Origin: Microbacterium sp. LWS13-1.2
GTDB lineage: Bacteria; Actinomycetota; Actinomycetes; Actinomycetales; Microbacteriaceae
Assembly (NCBI RefSeq): GCF_040144835.1
Contig: NZ_CP151632.1
Span: 2,728,001 to 2,792,000 of the forward strand
Direction: 5' to 3'
DNA length: 64,000 nt
The notes beneath the pieces are model-generated. The model was not told the origin of the DNA. It searched no databases and was given only the letters and a program-made list of their open reading frames with translations. Position numbers and translations under genes: made by a program. This document shows positions 51,938 through 59,563 of the stretch, in pieces; position 1 is the first letter of the stretch, and the number at the start of each line of letters is the position of its first letter.

Positions 51938-53314
51938 GTGACGCTTCCTCCTGCCATCGAGGCGAAGGGCCTCTTCAAGGTCTTCGGACGAAACCCCAAG
52001 GACGCCGTCCGGCGCCTCCGCACCGGCGCGACGCGCGCCGACGTCGCGGACGCCGGCTCGGCCGCCGTGATCGACGCGAGCTTCACCGTCCAGCCGGGAG
52101 AGATCTTCGTCATCATGGGGCTCTCCGGCTCCGGCAAGTCCACCGTGCTGCGCATGCTCAACGGACTGCTCCCGCCCACGGCGGGCGAGGTGCTCGTGCA
52201 GGGGCAGAGCGTCACGAAGGGCTCGGCGAAGGCCCTGCGCGGCATCCGCCAGCGTTCCGTCTCGATGGTGTTCCAGCACTTCGCGCTGCTGCCCCACCTG
52301 ACCGTGCTCGACAACGCCGCTTACGCGCTCGAGATCCAGGGCGTCAGGCGCGACGAGCGGCGCGAGCGGGCGCGCGAGATCCTCGGCAAGGTCGGGCTCG
52401 GCGATCGCGCCGACGCGATGCCCGACGAACTCTCGGGGGGCATGCGTCAGCGCGTGGGCCTGGCCCGGGCGCTCACCTCGGGCACCGACATCCTGCTCAT
52501 GGACGAGGCGTTCTCGGCCCTCGACCCGCTCATCCGGCGCGAGATGCAGGAGCAGCTCATCGAGCTGCAGCGCGAGCTCGGCCGCACCATCGTGTTCATC
52601 ACGCACGATCTCAACGAGGCGATGTTCCTCGGCGACCGCATCGCCGTGATGCGCGACGGCCGCATCGTCCAGAACGGGACGCCCGAGGCGATCCTCACCG
52701 ACCCGGCGAACGACTACGTCGCGCAGTTCGTGCAGGATGTCGACCGGGCCCGCGTGCTCACCGCCGGCTCGGTCATGGCGCCGCCCGCCGCGACCACGCC
52801 GGTGAGCGCCGGCGTCCGCGGAGCGCTGCGGGTGATGCGCGACCTGCAGGTCGGATCCGTGTCTGTCATCGAGAACCGCCGGTTCCTCGGCACGGTGACC
52901 GATCGCGCGGTGATCCGGGCCGTCAAGGACGGTCGTACGGACCTTCGCGCGATCGTGCACACCGCCCACGCGGCGGTGCACGTCGACGACCCGCTGACGG
53001 ATGTCGTCGAGCGGGCAGTGGAGCGTCCGGTGCCGGTCGCCGTCGTCGACGACGCCGGCCGCCTCGTGGGCGCCATCCCCCGCGTGACCCTGCTCGCCGC
53101 CCTCGGCAACGTGCCGCCGGTCACCCGCGAGAACCCGGTCATCGACCTGCCGGCCACGGTGCCGGCGAGCGAGATCACGCAGACGCTCGCGGCGGTCGAG
53201 CAGCCCGCGACAGCGGCGCGGGCGTCCCGAACGGCCGCACCGACGATGGTCGCCGAACCCGGAGGCCGCCCTGTGACCGATGCCCGCGCCACGACCGAGG
53301 GAGCCGCACGATGA
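51938..53314 (+). CDS. proV: Glycine betaine/proline ABC importer ATPase with CBS domains (ProV-like)
   Basis: The protein has 458 residues. Walker A GLSGSGKST is at 61-69, signature LSGGMRQRVGLARAL at about 165-179 and Walker B ILLMDEAFSALDP at about 187-199. A CBS pair follows from about 275 to 400 (VMAPPAATTPVSAGV, then DLQVGSVSVI), the ionic-strength sensor of osmotic betaine importers. The GTG at 51938 is chosen from the domain start and a GAGGTG site; upstream codons lie in the leader. First gene of proVWX; the stop overlaps proW. Confidence 0.93.
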   Translation: MTLPPAIEAKGLFKVFGRNPKDAVRRLRTGATRADVADAGSAAVIDASFTVQPGEIFVIMGLSGSGKSTVLRMLNGLLPPTAGEVLVQGQSVTKGSAKALRGIRQRSVSMVFQHFALLPHLTVLDNAAYALEIQGVRRDERRERAREILGKVGLGDRADAMPDELSGGMRQRVGLARALTSGTDILLMDEAFSALDPLIRREMQEQLIELQRELGRTIVFITHDLNEAMFLGDRIAVMRDGRIVQNGTPEAILTDPANDYVAQFVQDVDRARVLTAGSVMAPPAATTPVSAGVRGALRVMRDLQVGSVSVIENRRFLGTVTDRAVIRAVKDGRTDLRAIVHTAHAAVHVDDPLTDVVERAVERPVPVAVVDDAGRLVGAIPRVTLLAALGNVPPVTRENPVIDLPATVPASEITQTLAAVEQPATAARASRTAAPTMVAEPGGRPVTDARATTEGAAR

Positions 53315-54303
53315 ACGATGTCTTCCGCCTCCCGCTGGGTGATGCCGTCGAGGCCGGCGTCCGCTGGCTGATCGACGTGCTCGGCGGCTTCTTCGACGTC
53401 GTCGCCGTCGTCTTCAACGGCCTCTACGGCTGGCTCGACGCGTCGCTGTCGACCCCGCCGTTCTGGGTCGTGATCCTCGTGATCGCCGCATTCGCATACT
53501 GGTCGAAGGGCATGCTGCTCGCCATCGGCAGCGCTGTCGGACTGCTCGTCATCGTCGCGGTCGGGCAGTGGTCGAACGCGATGGACTCGCTCGCCCTGGT
53601 GATCCTCGCCGCCGCCGTAGCGATCGCCGTCGCGGTTCCCCTCGGCATCTGGGCGGCGCGCAACGACCGCGTATCGGCGGCGCTGCGCCCCGTCCTCGAC
53701 TTCCTGCAGACGATGCCCGCGTTCGTCTACCTGATCCCGGCGATGCTGATCTTCGGCGTCGGGCCCGTTCCCGGCATGGTCGCGACCATCGTGTTCGCCC
53801 TCGCTCCCGGCGTGCGCCTGACCGAGCTCGGCATCCGCGGCGTCGACCCCGAGATCGTCGAGGCGGGTCACGCGTTCGGCGCCTCGCCCGGGCGCATCCT
53901 GCGCCAGATCCAGCTCCCGCTGGCCCTGCCGAGCATCATGGCGGGCGTCAACCAGGTGATCATGCTGAGCCTGTCGATGGTCGTCATCGCCGGCATGGTG
54001 GGCGCGGGCGGGCTGGGCGGCCAGGTGGTGCAGAGCCTCAGCCGCATCGACATCGGGCTCGGCGTCGAAGCCGGCCTGTCCGTCGTGATCCTCGCGATGA
54101 TCCTCGACCGCGTCACGTCCGGCTTCTCCACGCCGCGCCCGCGGACGGCTCGTCGCGCCGGTGGCGTCGTGAGTGGAACACCGGACGCGGAGACGGATGC
54201 CGCACGCCGGGGGTCCGTCGATGCCGAGGGTCCCGCGACAGCAGGCCCGGCATCCGTCCCCGACGACGCGCCATCCGCGCGGCCCGAGCCCGCCCACGTC
54301 TGA
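53311..54303 (+). CDS. proW: Glycine betaine/proline ABC importer permease (ProW-like)
   Basis: The protein has 330 residues: an N-terminal amphipathic region, about seven or eight transmembrane helices, and the EAA loop EIVEAGHAFGASPGRILRQIQLPLALPSI (given in part) that docks on ProV. DFLQTMPAFVYLIPAMLIFG is typical of ProW/OpuAB. A 50-residue hydrophilic Ala/Pro/Asp tail follows the last helix. ATGA overlap with proV; proX follows after 20 nt. Confidence 0.93.
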   Translation: MNDVFRLPLGDAVEAGVRWLIDVLGGFFDVVAVVFNGLYGWLDASLSTPPFWVVILVIAAFAYWSKGMLLAIGSAVGLLVIVAVGQWSNAMDSLALVILAAAVAIAVAVPLGIWAARNDRVSAALRPVLDFLQTMPAFVYLIPAMLIFGVGPVPGMVATIVFALAPGVRLTELGIRGVDPEIVEAGHAFGASPGRILRQIQLPLALPSIMAGVNQVIMLSLSMVVIAGMVGAGGLGGQVVQSLSRIDIGLGVEAGLSVVILAMILDRVTSGFSTPRPRTARRAGGVVSGTPDAETDAARRGSVDAEGPATAGPASVPDDAPSARPEPAHV

Positions 54304-54323
54304 CCCGACCCGAGAGGACTGAC

Positions 54324-55211
54324 ATGATCACGCGACGCATCATCGCCGCAGGCATCGCCCTGGCGGGGACCGCCGGGCTGCTCGTGACCGGCGCCCTCGC
54401 GCAGACCGGCGCGGGGAGTGCCGGGAAGGGCCACCTCACCATCGCCGTCTTCAACGGCTGGGACGAGGGCATCGCCGCGTCCGAGCTGTGGAAGGCCGTG
54501 CTCGAGGAAGAGGGGTACACCGTCGACCTCGCCTACGCCGACCCCGCGGCGGCCTACACGGGAATCGCGCAGGGCGACTACGACCTGACGCTCGACACCT
54601 GGCTGCCGCTCACGCACGCCGACTACATGGACACCTACGGCGACGACCTCGTCGACCTGGGTGCCTGGAACGACGAGGCGAAGCTCACCATCGCGGTGAA
54701 CGAGGACGCCCCGATCGACTCGCTGACCGAGCTCGCCGCCAACGCCGACATGTTCGGCAACCGGCTGGTCGGCATCGAGGCCGGATCCGGCCTCGTCACC
54801 GTGACCCAGGACGACGTCATCCCCGGGTACGGCCTGGAGGGCATGGACTTCGTGACGGCGTCCACCCCGGCGATGCTCACCGAGCTGCAGGCCGCGACGG
54901 ATGCCGGACGCGATGTCGCCGTCACCCTCTGGCGCCCGCACTGGGCGTACAACGCGTTCCCGATCAAGGACCTCGAAGACCCCGACGGCCTGCTCGGCGA
55001 CGCCGAGGGCATCCACACGGTCACCTCGACCGCGTTCGCCGAGGAGCAGCCCGAGGTCTCGCGCTGGCTCGAGGACTTCCGGATGGACAACGAGCTGCTG
55101 TACTCCCTCGAGGACGCCATGTTCGGCGCGTACGACGGCGACGACTACGGCCCCGTCGTGGCGGAGTGGATCGCCGACAACCGGGACTGGGTCGACGGCC
55201 TCACCCGCTGA
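54324..55211 (+). CDS. proX: Glycine betaine-type substrate-binding protein (ProX-like)
   Basis: The protein has 295 residues. A signal peptide (about 1-27) ends in LVTGALAQT. The mature OpuAC-like domain has GWDEGIAASELWKAVLEEEG, LTLDTWLPLTHADY and TLWRPHWAYN, supplying aromatic box residues for quaternary amines. There is no cysteine at the expected lipobox, which is odd for a Gram-positive binding protein; it may be held by the permease or an uncleaved signal. GAGAGGA precedes the ATG. Confidence 0.92.
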   Translation: MITRRIIAAGIALAGTAGLLVTGALAQTGAGSAGKGHLTIAVFNGWDEGIAASELWKAVLEEEGYTVDLAYADPAAAYTGIAQGDYDLTLDTWLPLTHADYMDTYGDDLVDLGAWNDEAKLTIAVNEDAPIDSLTELAANADMFGNRLVGIEAGSGLVTVTQDDVIPGYGLEGMDFVTASTPAMLTELQAATDAGRDVAVTLWRPHWAYNAFPIKDLEDPDGLLGDAEGIHTVTSTAFAEEQPEVSRWLEDFRMDNELLYSLEDAMFGAYDGDDYGPVVAEWIADNRDWVDGLTR

Positions 55212-55246
55212 CCCCGGGAATCCCTGCCGCGGCCCCGCACCCGAAA

Positions 55247-55252
55247 TAGGGT
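55247..55252 (+). promoter_or_regulatory. -10 TAGGGT, leaderless start of the patatin gene
   Basis: The hexamer ends 6 nt before ATG 55259, so transcription should start at the A of the start codon. Confidence 0.6.
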
Positions 55253-55258
55253 GTGGGC

Positions 55259-56233
55259 ATGACGGTGGCGTTCGTTCTCGGCGGTGGGGGCGTCCGCGGC
55301 GCCGTCGAGATCGGCATGCTGCGGGCGCTCCTCGAGTCCGGCATCCGTCCCGACCTCGTCGTCGGCACCTCGATCGGCGCCATCAACGGCGCGCTCGTCG
55401 CGAGCGACCCGACGCCCGCCGTGATCGAGCGCCTGCTCGACGCGTGGACCTCCCCCGAGGCGAACGCCGTCTACGGCGACTCGCTCTTCGCGCAGTTCAC
55501 CCGGCTCGTGAAGACGAAGACGCACCTGAACTCACCGGCGCCGCTGCGACACCTGCTCGAGCGGTCGCTGGGCGCCGACACCCGCTTCGAGGACCTCCCG
55601 GTGCCCCTGCGCGTGGTCGCCGCGAGCATCGAGCGCGCCGCCGAGCACGTGTTCGAGTCGGGCCCGCTGATCGAGGCGATCCTCGCGTCGGCGTCGGTGC
55701 CGGGCCTCCTGCCCCCGACGCGCATCGGCGACGAGCACTTCATCGACGGCGGCATCGTGAACTCGATCCCGATCGCTCAGGCGGTGGATGCCGGAGCCCG
55801 CACCGTCTTCGTGCTGCAGGTCGGCCGCATCGAGACGCCGCTCGTCGCGCCGCAGTCGGCGGTGGACACCGCGCGCGTGGCCTTCGAGATCGCCCGCCGC
55901 CACCGGTTCGCGCGCGACATCGCGACGCTGCCCGAGGGCGTCGCCCTCCACGTGCTGCCCAGCGGCGGCGGGATCGACGGCGGCGACGCACTGATGTCGT
56001 ACCGCCGCATGGACACCGTCCACCGCCGCATCGACGCCGCATACGACGCGAGCCTGACGTTCCTCGCCGAGCGCGGCCTCGGCGACCGGTCGCCGGCCAG
56101 CGGGGAAGCTGCCCGCGGCGAGGGTGCGCGGGGCGAGGACGCCGCCCGCGGTGAGGGCGCCGTCCGCGGCGAGGGTGCGCACGGCGAAGCTTCGCTGGAC
56201 GAGGACGCCGCCCGCGGCGAGGGTGCGGACTGA
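55259..56233 (+). CDS. Patatin-like phospholipase/lipase
   Basis: The protein has 324 residues. The oxyanion loop GGGGVRGAVEIG is at residues 8-19. The nucleophile elbow GTSIG has its serine at about residue 41, and the catalytic Asp is in IDGGIVNS (about 164-166). This is a Ser-Asp dyad hydrolase of acyl lipids in the cytosol. The last 40 or so residues are a low-complexity tail of RGEGA-type units. The ATG at 55259 fits the leaderless -10; a GTG two codons earlier is less likely. Its stop shares TGATG with the acyltransferase gene, suggesting a lipid-remodelling pair. Confidence 0.9.
   Translation: MTVAFVLGGGGVRGAVEIGMLRALLESGIRPDLVVGTSIGAINGALVASDPTPAVIERLLDAWTSPEANAVYGDSLFAQFTRLVKTKTHLNSPAPLRHLLERSLGADTRFEDLPVPLRVVAASIERAAEHVFESGPLIEAILASASVPGLLPPTRIGDEHFIDGGIVNSIPIAQAVDAGARTVFVLQVGRIETPLVAPQSAVDTARVAFEIARRHRFARDIATLPEGVALHVLPSGGGIDGGDALMSYRRMDTVHRRIDAAYDASLTFLAERGLGDRSPASGEAARGEGARGEDAARGEGAVRGEGAHGEASLDEDAARGEGAD
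56101..56230 (+). repeat. Degenerate repeat encoding RGEGA/RGEDA tail
   Basis: Repeated variants of GCCCGCGGCGAGGGTGCG encode about seven units of A-R/H-G-E-G/D-A at the C-terminus of the patatin-like protein. Confidence 0.6.
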
Positions 56234-57300
56234 TGGGCGTGCCGCCGACCTGGGTGCGCCGCATCCTTCTGGCGCCCCTGGTGATCGTCGTGGCCGTCGT
56301 GATGCTGGTGCTCACGCCGATCTGGCTGATCCTCGCGCTGGCTCTCACGTCGCTGGTGCCCGGGCGGTTCCGGCTCCCGCGCGTGCTCTGGCTCGTGACC
56401 GTCTACTTGCTCTGGGACGCGATGCTCGTCGTCGCGATGTTCGGGCTGTGGATCGCATCGGGCTTCGGATATGCGCTCCGGCGCCCGGGCTTCGTGGCCG
56501 CCCACTACCGCCTCGGTGGCTGGGGACTGCGGGTGCTGTTCTGGATCCTCGGGGGCGTGCTGCGGCTCACGATCACCACGACGGGCTCCGATGAAGGGGA
56601 GGCGGCGCCGGGCCGGGCCGCCTTCGACCGGCTCTTCACTCCCGGCACGCCGCTGGTCGTCGCCAGTCGCCACGGGGGACCGGGCGACTCGTTCATCCTG
56701 ATCCACACGCTGCTGAACGAGGTCGCCCGCCAGCCGCGCATCGTCCTGAAGTACACGCTGCAGTGGGATCCGGCGATCGACATCCTGCTGCACCGCGTGC
56801 CGTCGCGGTTCATTGTGCCGTCCGGCTTCGGGCACGGGCACGCAGGGGGAGGTCTGCGGGTCGAGGAGGCGCTCGCGGAGCTCGCCACCGGCCTCGGACC
56901 CGACGACGCGTTCGTCATCTTCCCGGAGGGCGGCAACGTCAGCCCCGCTCGTCGCCGCTCGCGGATCCAGCGTCTGCGCGACGCCGGGCGGGAGGCGATG
57001 GCCGAGCGGGCCGAGGCACTGCGGCACGTCATGGCGCCGCAGCCGGGCGGCATGCACGCTGCGCTGGATGCCGCCCCCGACGCCGACGTCGTCTTCATCG
57101 CCCACACCGGCCTCGACCGCCTCGTGACCTTCCGCGACATCTGGCGCGAGCTGCCCATGGACAAGGGCATCATCATGCGCGCCTGGCGCGTGCCCCGTGC
57201 GGACGTACCCGACGACCTCGATGCCCGCGCCGCGTGGCTGTTCGACTGGTTCGCTCGCATCGACGCCTGGATCGACGCGCACCCCGAGGTCAGCGCCTGA
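56233..57300 (+). CDS. Acyltransferase of the PlsC (LPLAT) family, membrane-bound
   Basis: The protein has 355 residues. Two or three N-terminal transmembrane segments (about 10-110) are followed by the acyltransferase domain: block I RHGGPGDSF (H-x4-D) at about residue 139, block III FPEGGNVSP at about 229. The motif set is intact, so transfer of an acyl chain to a glycerol- or sugar-phosphate is expected. The start overlaps the patatin stop. Together they may cut and rebuild phospholipids; the direction of the pathway is inference. Confidence 0.88.
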   Translation: MGVPPTWVRRILLAPLVIVVAVVMLVLTPIWLILALALTSLVPGRFRLPRVLWLVTVYLLWDAMLVVAMFGLWIASGFGYALRRPGFVAAHYRLGGWGLRVLFWILGGVLRLTITTTGSDEGEAAPGRAAFDRLFTPGTPLVVASRHGGPGDSFILIHTLLNEVARQPRIVLKYTLQWDPAIDILLHRVPSRFIVPSGFGHGHAGGGLRVEEALAELATGLGPDDAFVIFPEGGNVSPARRRSRIQRLRDAGREAMAERAEALRHVMAPQPGGMHAALDAAPDADVVFIAHTGLDRLVTFRDIWRELPMDKGIIMRAWRVPRADVPDDLDARAAWLFDWFARIDAWIDAHPEVSA

Positions 57301-57330
57301 CCGCGCGCAGGTCGCAGCGCGTTCGAACGG

Positions 57331-58320
57331 TCAGCGGTGGGGTTTGGGGTGCGTCACCCGACCGGGTGCGTCGCCGCTGCCGCGTGACGGCACGGGCCAC
57401 GTGGCGGCTGCCGGCGGGGTCGTGCTCGGGCGCTTCGGCGCGGGGAGCGGCTCGGCGATGGGCTCCGGCGCAGGGGCGGGGGCGGATGCCGGCGGCGCTG
57501 CGGGGGCGGACGCCGGAGCCGCCGTCGGTGTGCCCGCAGAGGGGGTGTCCGTCGTGGACGTGGACGTGGACGTGGTCGGTCCGAGTTCGAGCATCACCTT
57601 GTTCTCGAGTACCTCGATCGCCTCGTCCGAGATCGAGAGGAGTCCGTCGAGCTCCTCGCGCACGCGCCGGTACGCGAGCTGGCGCTCCGCCGGCGTAGCT
57701 GCTTCGTCGATCGCGACGGTGAGGAGCTTCTTCGCGGTGTCGAGCCGCTTGCGCTCGACCTCGGTGAAGCTCGAGTCGCGCAGGCGCCGGGCATCGCGCT
57801 CGGCGACGTCGAAGGCCACCTCGAAGTCGGCCACCGCGTTGCGGTACTCGGCCAGCTGCTCCTTCGACAGGCGCGCCTTCGGCGATGGCGGGCGCAGGCC
57901 GTCGGCGATGCGCTTGGCACGGAGGAACGCTGCGGTGAGGGGCTGACGGCCATCGCTCATCGCCGGGAAGGCGATGATCTTCGCCACATCGAGCTCGTAC
58001 TCGAGCCAGCGCGCGGTGACGCCGTCATGGGTCGCGAACAGCCGCTCGAGCTGCGTGACCTGGGTCTCGCGCGGAGCCGCCGTGGGCTCGGGCACCGCCG
58101 TCTGGCCGCTGATCGGTGGGAGGGATGCCGCGGCCACGGCCTTGCCGCGCGCCGCCGCCTGTGCGGCCTTTAGTTCGGCCTTCGCGTGCATGACTTCGAT
58201 GCGGCGCTGGTGGCGCCGGCGGGCACCACGCTCCCAGGCGTTGCCGACCATGCCGACAACGCCGATCAGGGGAAAGACCAGCCACCAGAAGTCGCCGAGA
58301 AAATCGAGGATCGGCTGCAC
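57331..58320 (-). CDS. Membrane-anchored coiled-coil protein 1 (tandem paralogue)
   Basis: The protein has 329 residues. One N-terminal helix (about 3-27: FLGDFWWLVFPLIGVVGMVG) is followed by a charged helical region with HDGVTARWLEYELDVAKIIAFP and FLRAKRIADGL, and ends in a long Pro/Ala/Thr tail. The next gene upstream on this strand has the same motif order, so they are duplicates. No database family is recalled. The GTG at 58320 is favoured by a -10 TAGCAT (58332-58327) 6 nt upstream. Confidence 0.75.
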   Translation of the reverse strand: MQPILDFLGDFWWLVFPLIGVVGMVGNAWERGARRRHQRRIEVMHAKAELKAAQAAARGKAVAAASLPPISGQTAVPEPTAAPRETQVTQLERLFATHDGVTARWLEYELDVAKIIAFPAMSDGRQPLTAAFLRAKRIADGLRPPSPKARLSKEQLAEYRNAVADFEVAFDVAERDARRLRDSSFTEVERKRLDTAKKLLTVAIDEAATPAERQLAYRRVREELDGLLSISDEAIEVLENKVMLELGPTTSTSTSTTDTPSAGTPTAAPASAPAAPPASAPAPAPEPIAEPLPAPKRPSTTPPAAATWPVPSRGSGDAPGRVTHPKPHR

Positions 58321-58359
58321 TCTGTCATGCTAACCGCCTGGTGCGCCGCTGTGTCGGGC

Positions 58360-59166
58360 TCAGGGCACCCTGTCAGCGCGCGGATCGCCGGCGCGCGGAG
58401 GCGGCATGCGTGCGATCAGCGTCGGCAGCCGGTCGGCGATCTCGGCGATGACCGCGGCCGCGGCGGTGAGCCCGGCGGCGGCCGACGCTGCGGGCGACGA
58501 GGGGCGCGCCGCTCCGGCGACTCCGGCCTGGCGCTCGGCCTCGTCGAACGTGGACTCGAGATGGCGCACCGCCACGCGGTATTCGAGGTACTGCTGGGGC
58601 GTCGCGCGCTCGCGCAGCGTCGGGCGCTTGGCGAGAGCCTCGCGCTGCGCGCGCAGGAACGCGAGGGTCGCGGGATGCCGCACGTCGGTCATCTGCGGAT
58701 ACGCCAGCGCCTTGTCCACATCGGTCTCGTAGGCGAGCCAGCGGGTGTTGATCGCGTCGTGCGCGGCGTACAGCACGTCGATGGGGAGGGGATCGCGCGA
58801 CGTCGCCGCGCGGTACTGGGAGTACCCCGCCTTCACGCGGGACCGGCTGGCCCGAAGGGCGAGCGAGGCCGTCTTCTCGGCCTGCTTGGCGGCCAGCAGC
58901 TCGCGGCGCGCATCGCCCGCCTGGAACGCGGGGGCGCCGGCGCGGGACTTCGCGGTCAGCATGTCAGCGCTCGCGGTGCGCACGCGCGCTTTCGCGGCGA
59001 CGAGCTCGCGGTAGGCGAGGGATTCCTCCTGGCGCGCGGCATCGAGCTCGAGCCTTCGGGCTCGGCGGCTGCGCGTCGTCAGGCCGGCATAGGTCGCCGC
59101 TCCGGCGCCGGCGGCGGCCGGAGCGATCCACCACCAGCTCGCCATGATCAGGAGGATCGGCTCCAC
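58360..59166 (-). CDS. Membrane-anchored coiled-coil protein 2 (tandem paralogue)
   Basis: The protein has 268 residues. Short N-terminus EPILLIMASWWWIAP, one helix, then basic helices rich in Ala/Arg (about 30-110) and the shared domain HDAINTRWLAYETDVDKALAYPQMTD with FLRAQREAL (given in part). The GTG at 59166 is chosen because PIL..WW aligns with the start of its paralogue and a -10 TACCAT (59178-59173) ends 6 nt upstream. Each paralogue has its own leaderless promoter. Function unknown. Confidence 0.75.
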   Translation of the reverse strand: MEPILLIMASWWWIAPAAAGAGAATYAGLTTRSRRARRLELDAARQEESLAYRELVAAKARVRTASADMLTAKSRAGAPAFQAGDARRELLAAKQAEKTASLALRASRSRVKAGYSQYRAATSRDPLPIDVLYAAHDAINTRWLAYETDVDKALAYPQMTDVRHPATLAFLRAQREALAKRPTLRERATPQQYLEYRVAVRHLESTFDEAERQAGVAGAARPSSPAASAAAGLTAAAAVIAEIADRLPTLIARMPPPRAGDPRADRVP

Positions 59167-59321
59167 GGTGCCATGGTAATCGCGATATAGCGCGGTTGTC
59201 GCCGGGAATCTCCTGACACCTTCACCGGCGTCGCCGAATCGCGCGAACCTCGCGGGGTCGCGGGCGGAGGCTGCGGCATCCGCGATGTCCTGCGAACTCC
59301 GGCAGGGCGACCCGCTACGGA

Positions 59322-59459
59322 TCAGCCGAAGAGGAGCGCGAAGACCGTGGCGCCGCCGCCGACGAGGATGAGGGCGACGATCGTCACCCACGCGATGATC
59401 TTGACGCGCCGCTGCCGGGTGTCGTTGAAACCGCTGTACTCGTCGTCTTCCGGCGCCAT
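59322..59459 (-). CDS. 45-aa single-helix membrane peptide
   Basis: This short gene encodes MAPEDDEYSGFNDTRQRR, then VKIIAWVTIVALILVGGG and TVFALLFG: an acidic N-terminus and one transmembrane helix. A -10 TAGACT (59471-59466) ends exactly 6 nt before the ATG, the same arrangement as its neighbours, which strongly supports expression. It lies between the paralogues and purL. No family is recognised. Confidence 0.65.
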   Translation of the reverse strand: MAPEDDEYSGFNDTRQRRVKIIAWVTIVALILVGGGATVFALLFG

Positions 59460-59502
59460 GCGCTCAGTCTAGTGGGCGGGTTTGGGGCGTACCGCGTCCG
59501 CT

Positions 59503-59525
59503 CGGGGCGCACCTCGCGCGCCCCG
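59503..59525. terminator. Hairpin downstream of purL
   Basis: A perfect 8-bp stem CGGGGCGC / GCGCCCCG with a 7-nt loop lies about 40 nt after the purL stop on the minus strand. Confidence 0.5.
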
Positions 59526-59563
59526 AACGGACGTCATGCGCCCCGAACGAAGGTTCGTACAGG

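Noticed and set aside
51613..54303. Very long frame covering proV and proW in another phase
   Set aside because: Only the part from 53311 (proW) encodes a membrane protein; the 5' part is a shadow of proV.
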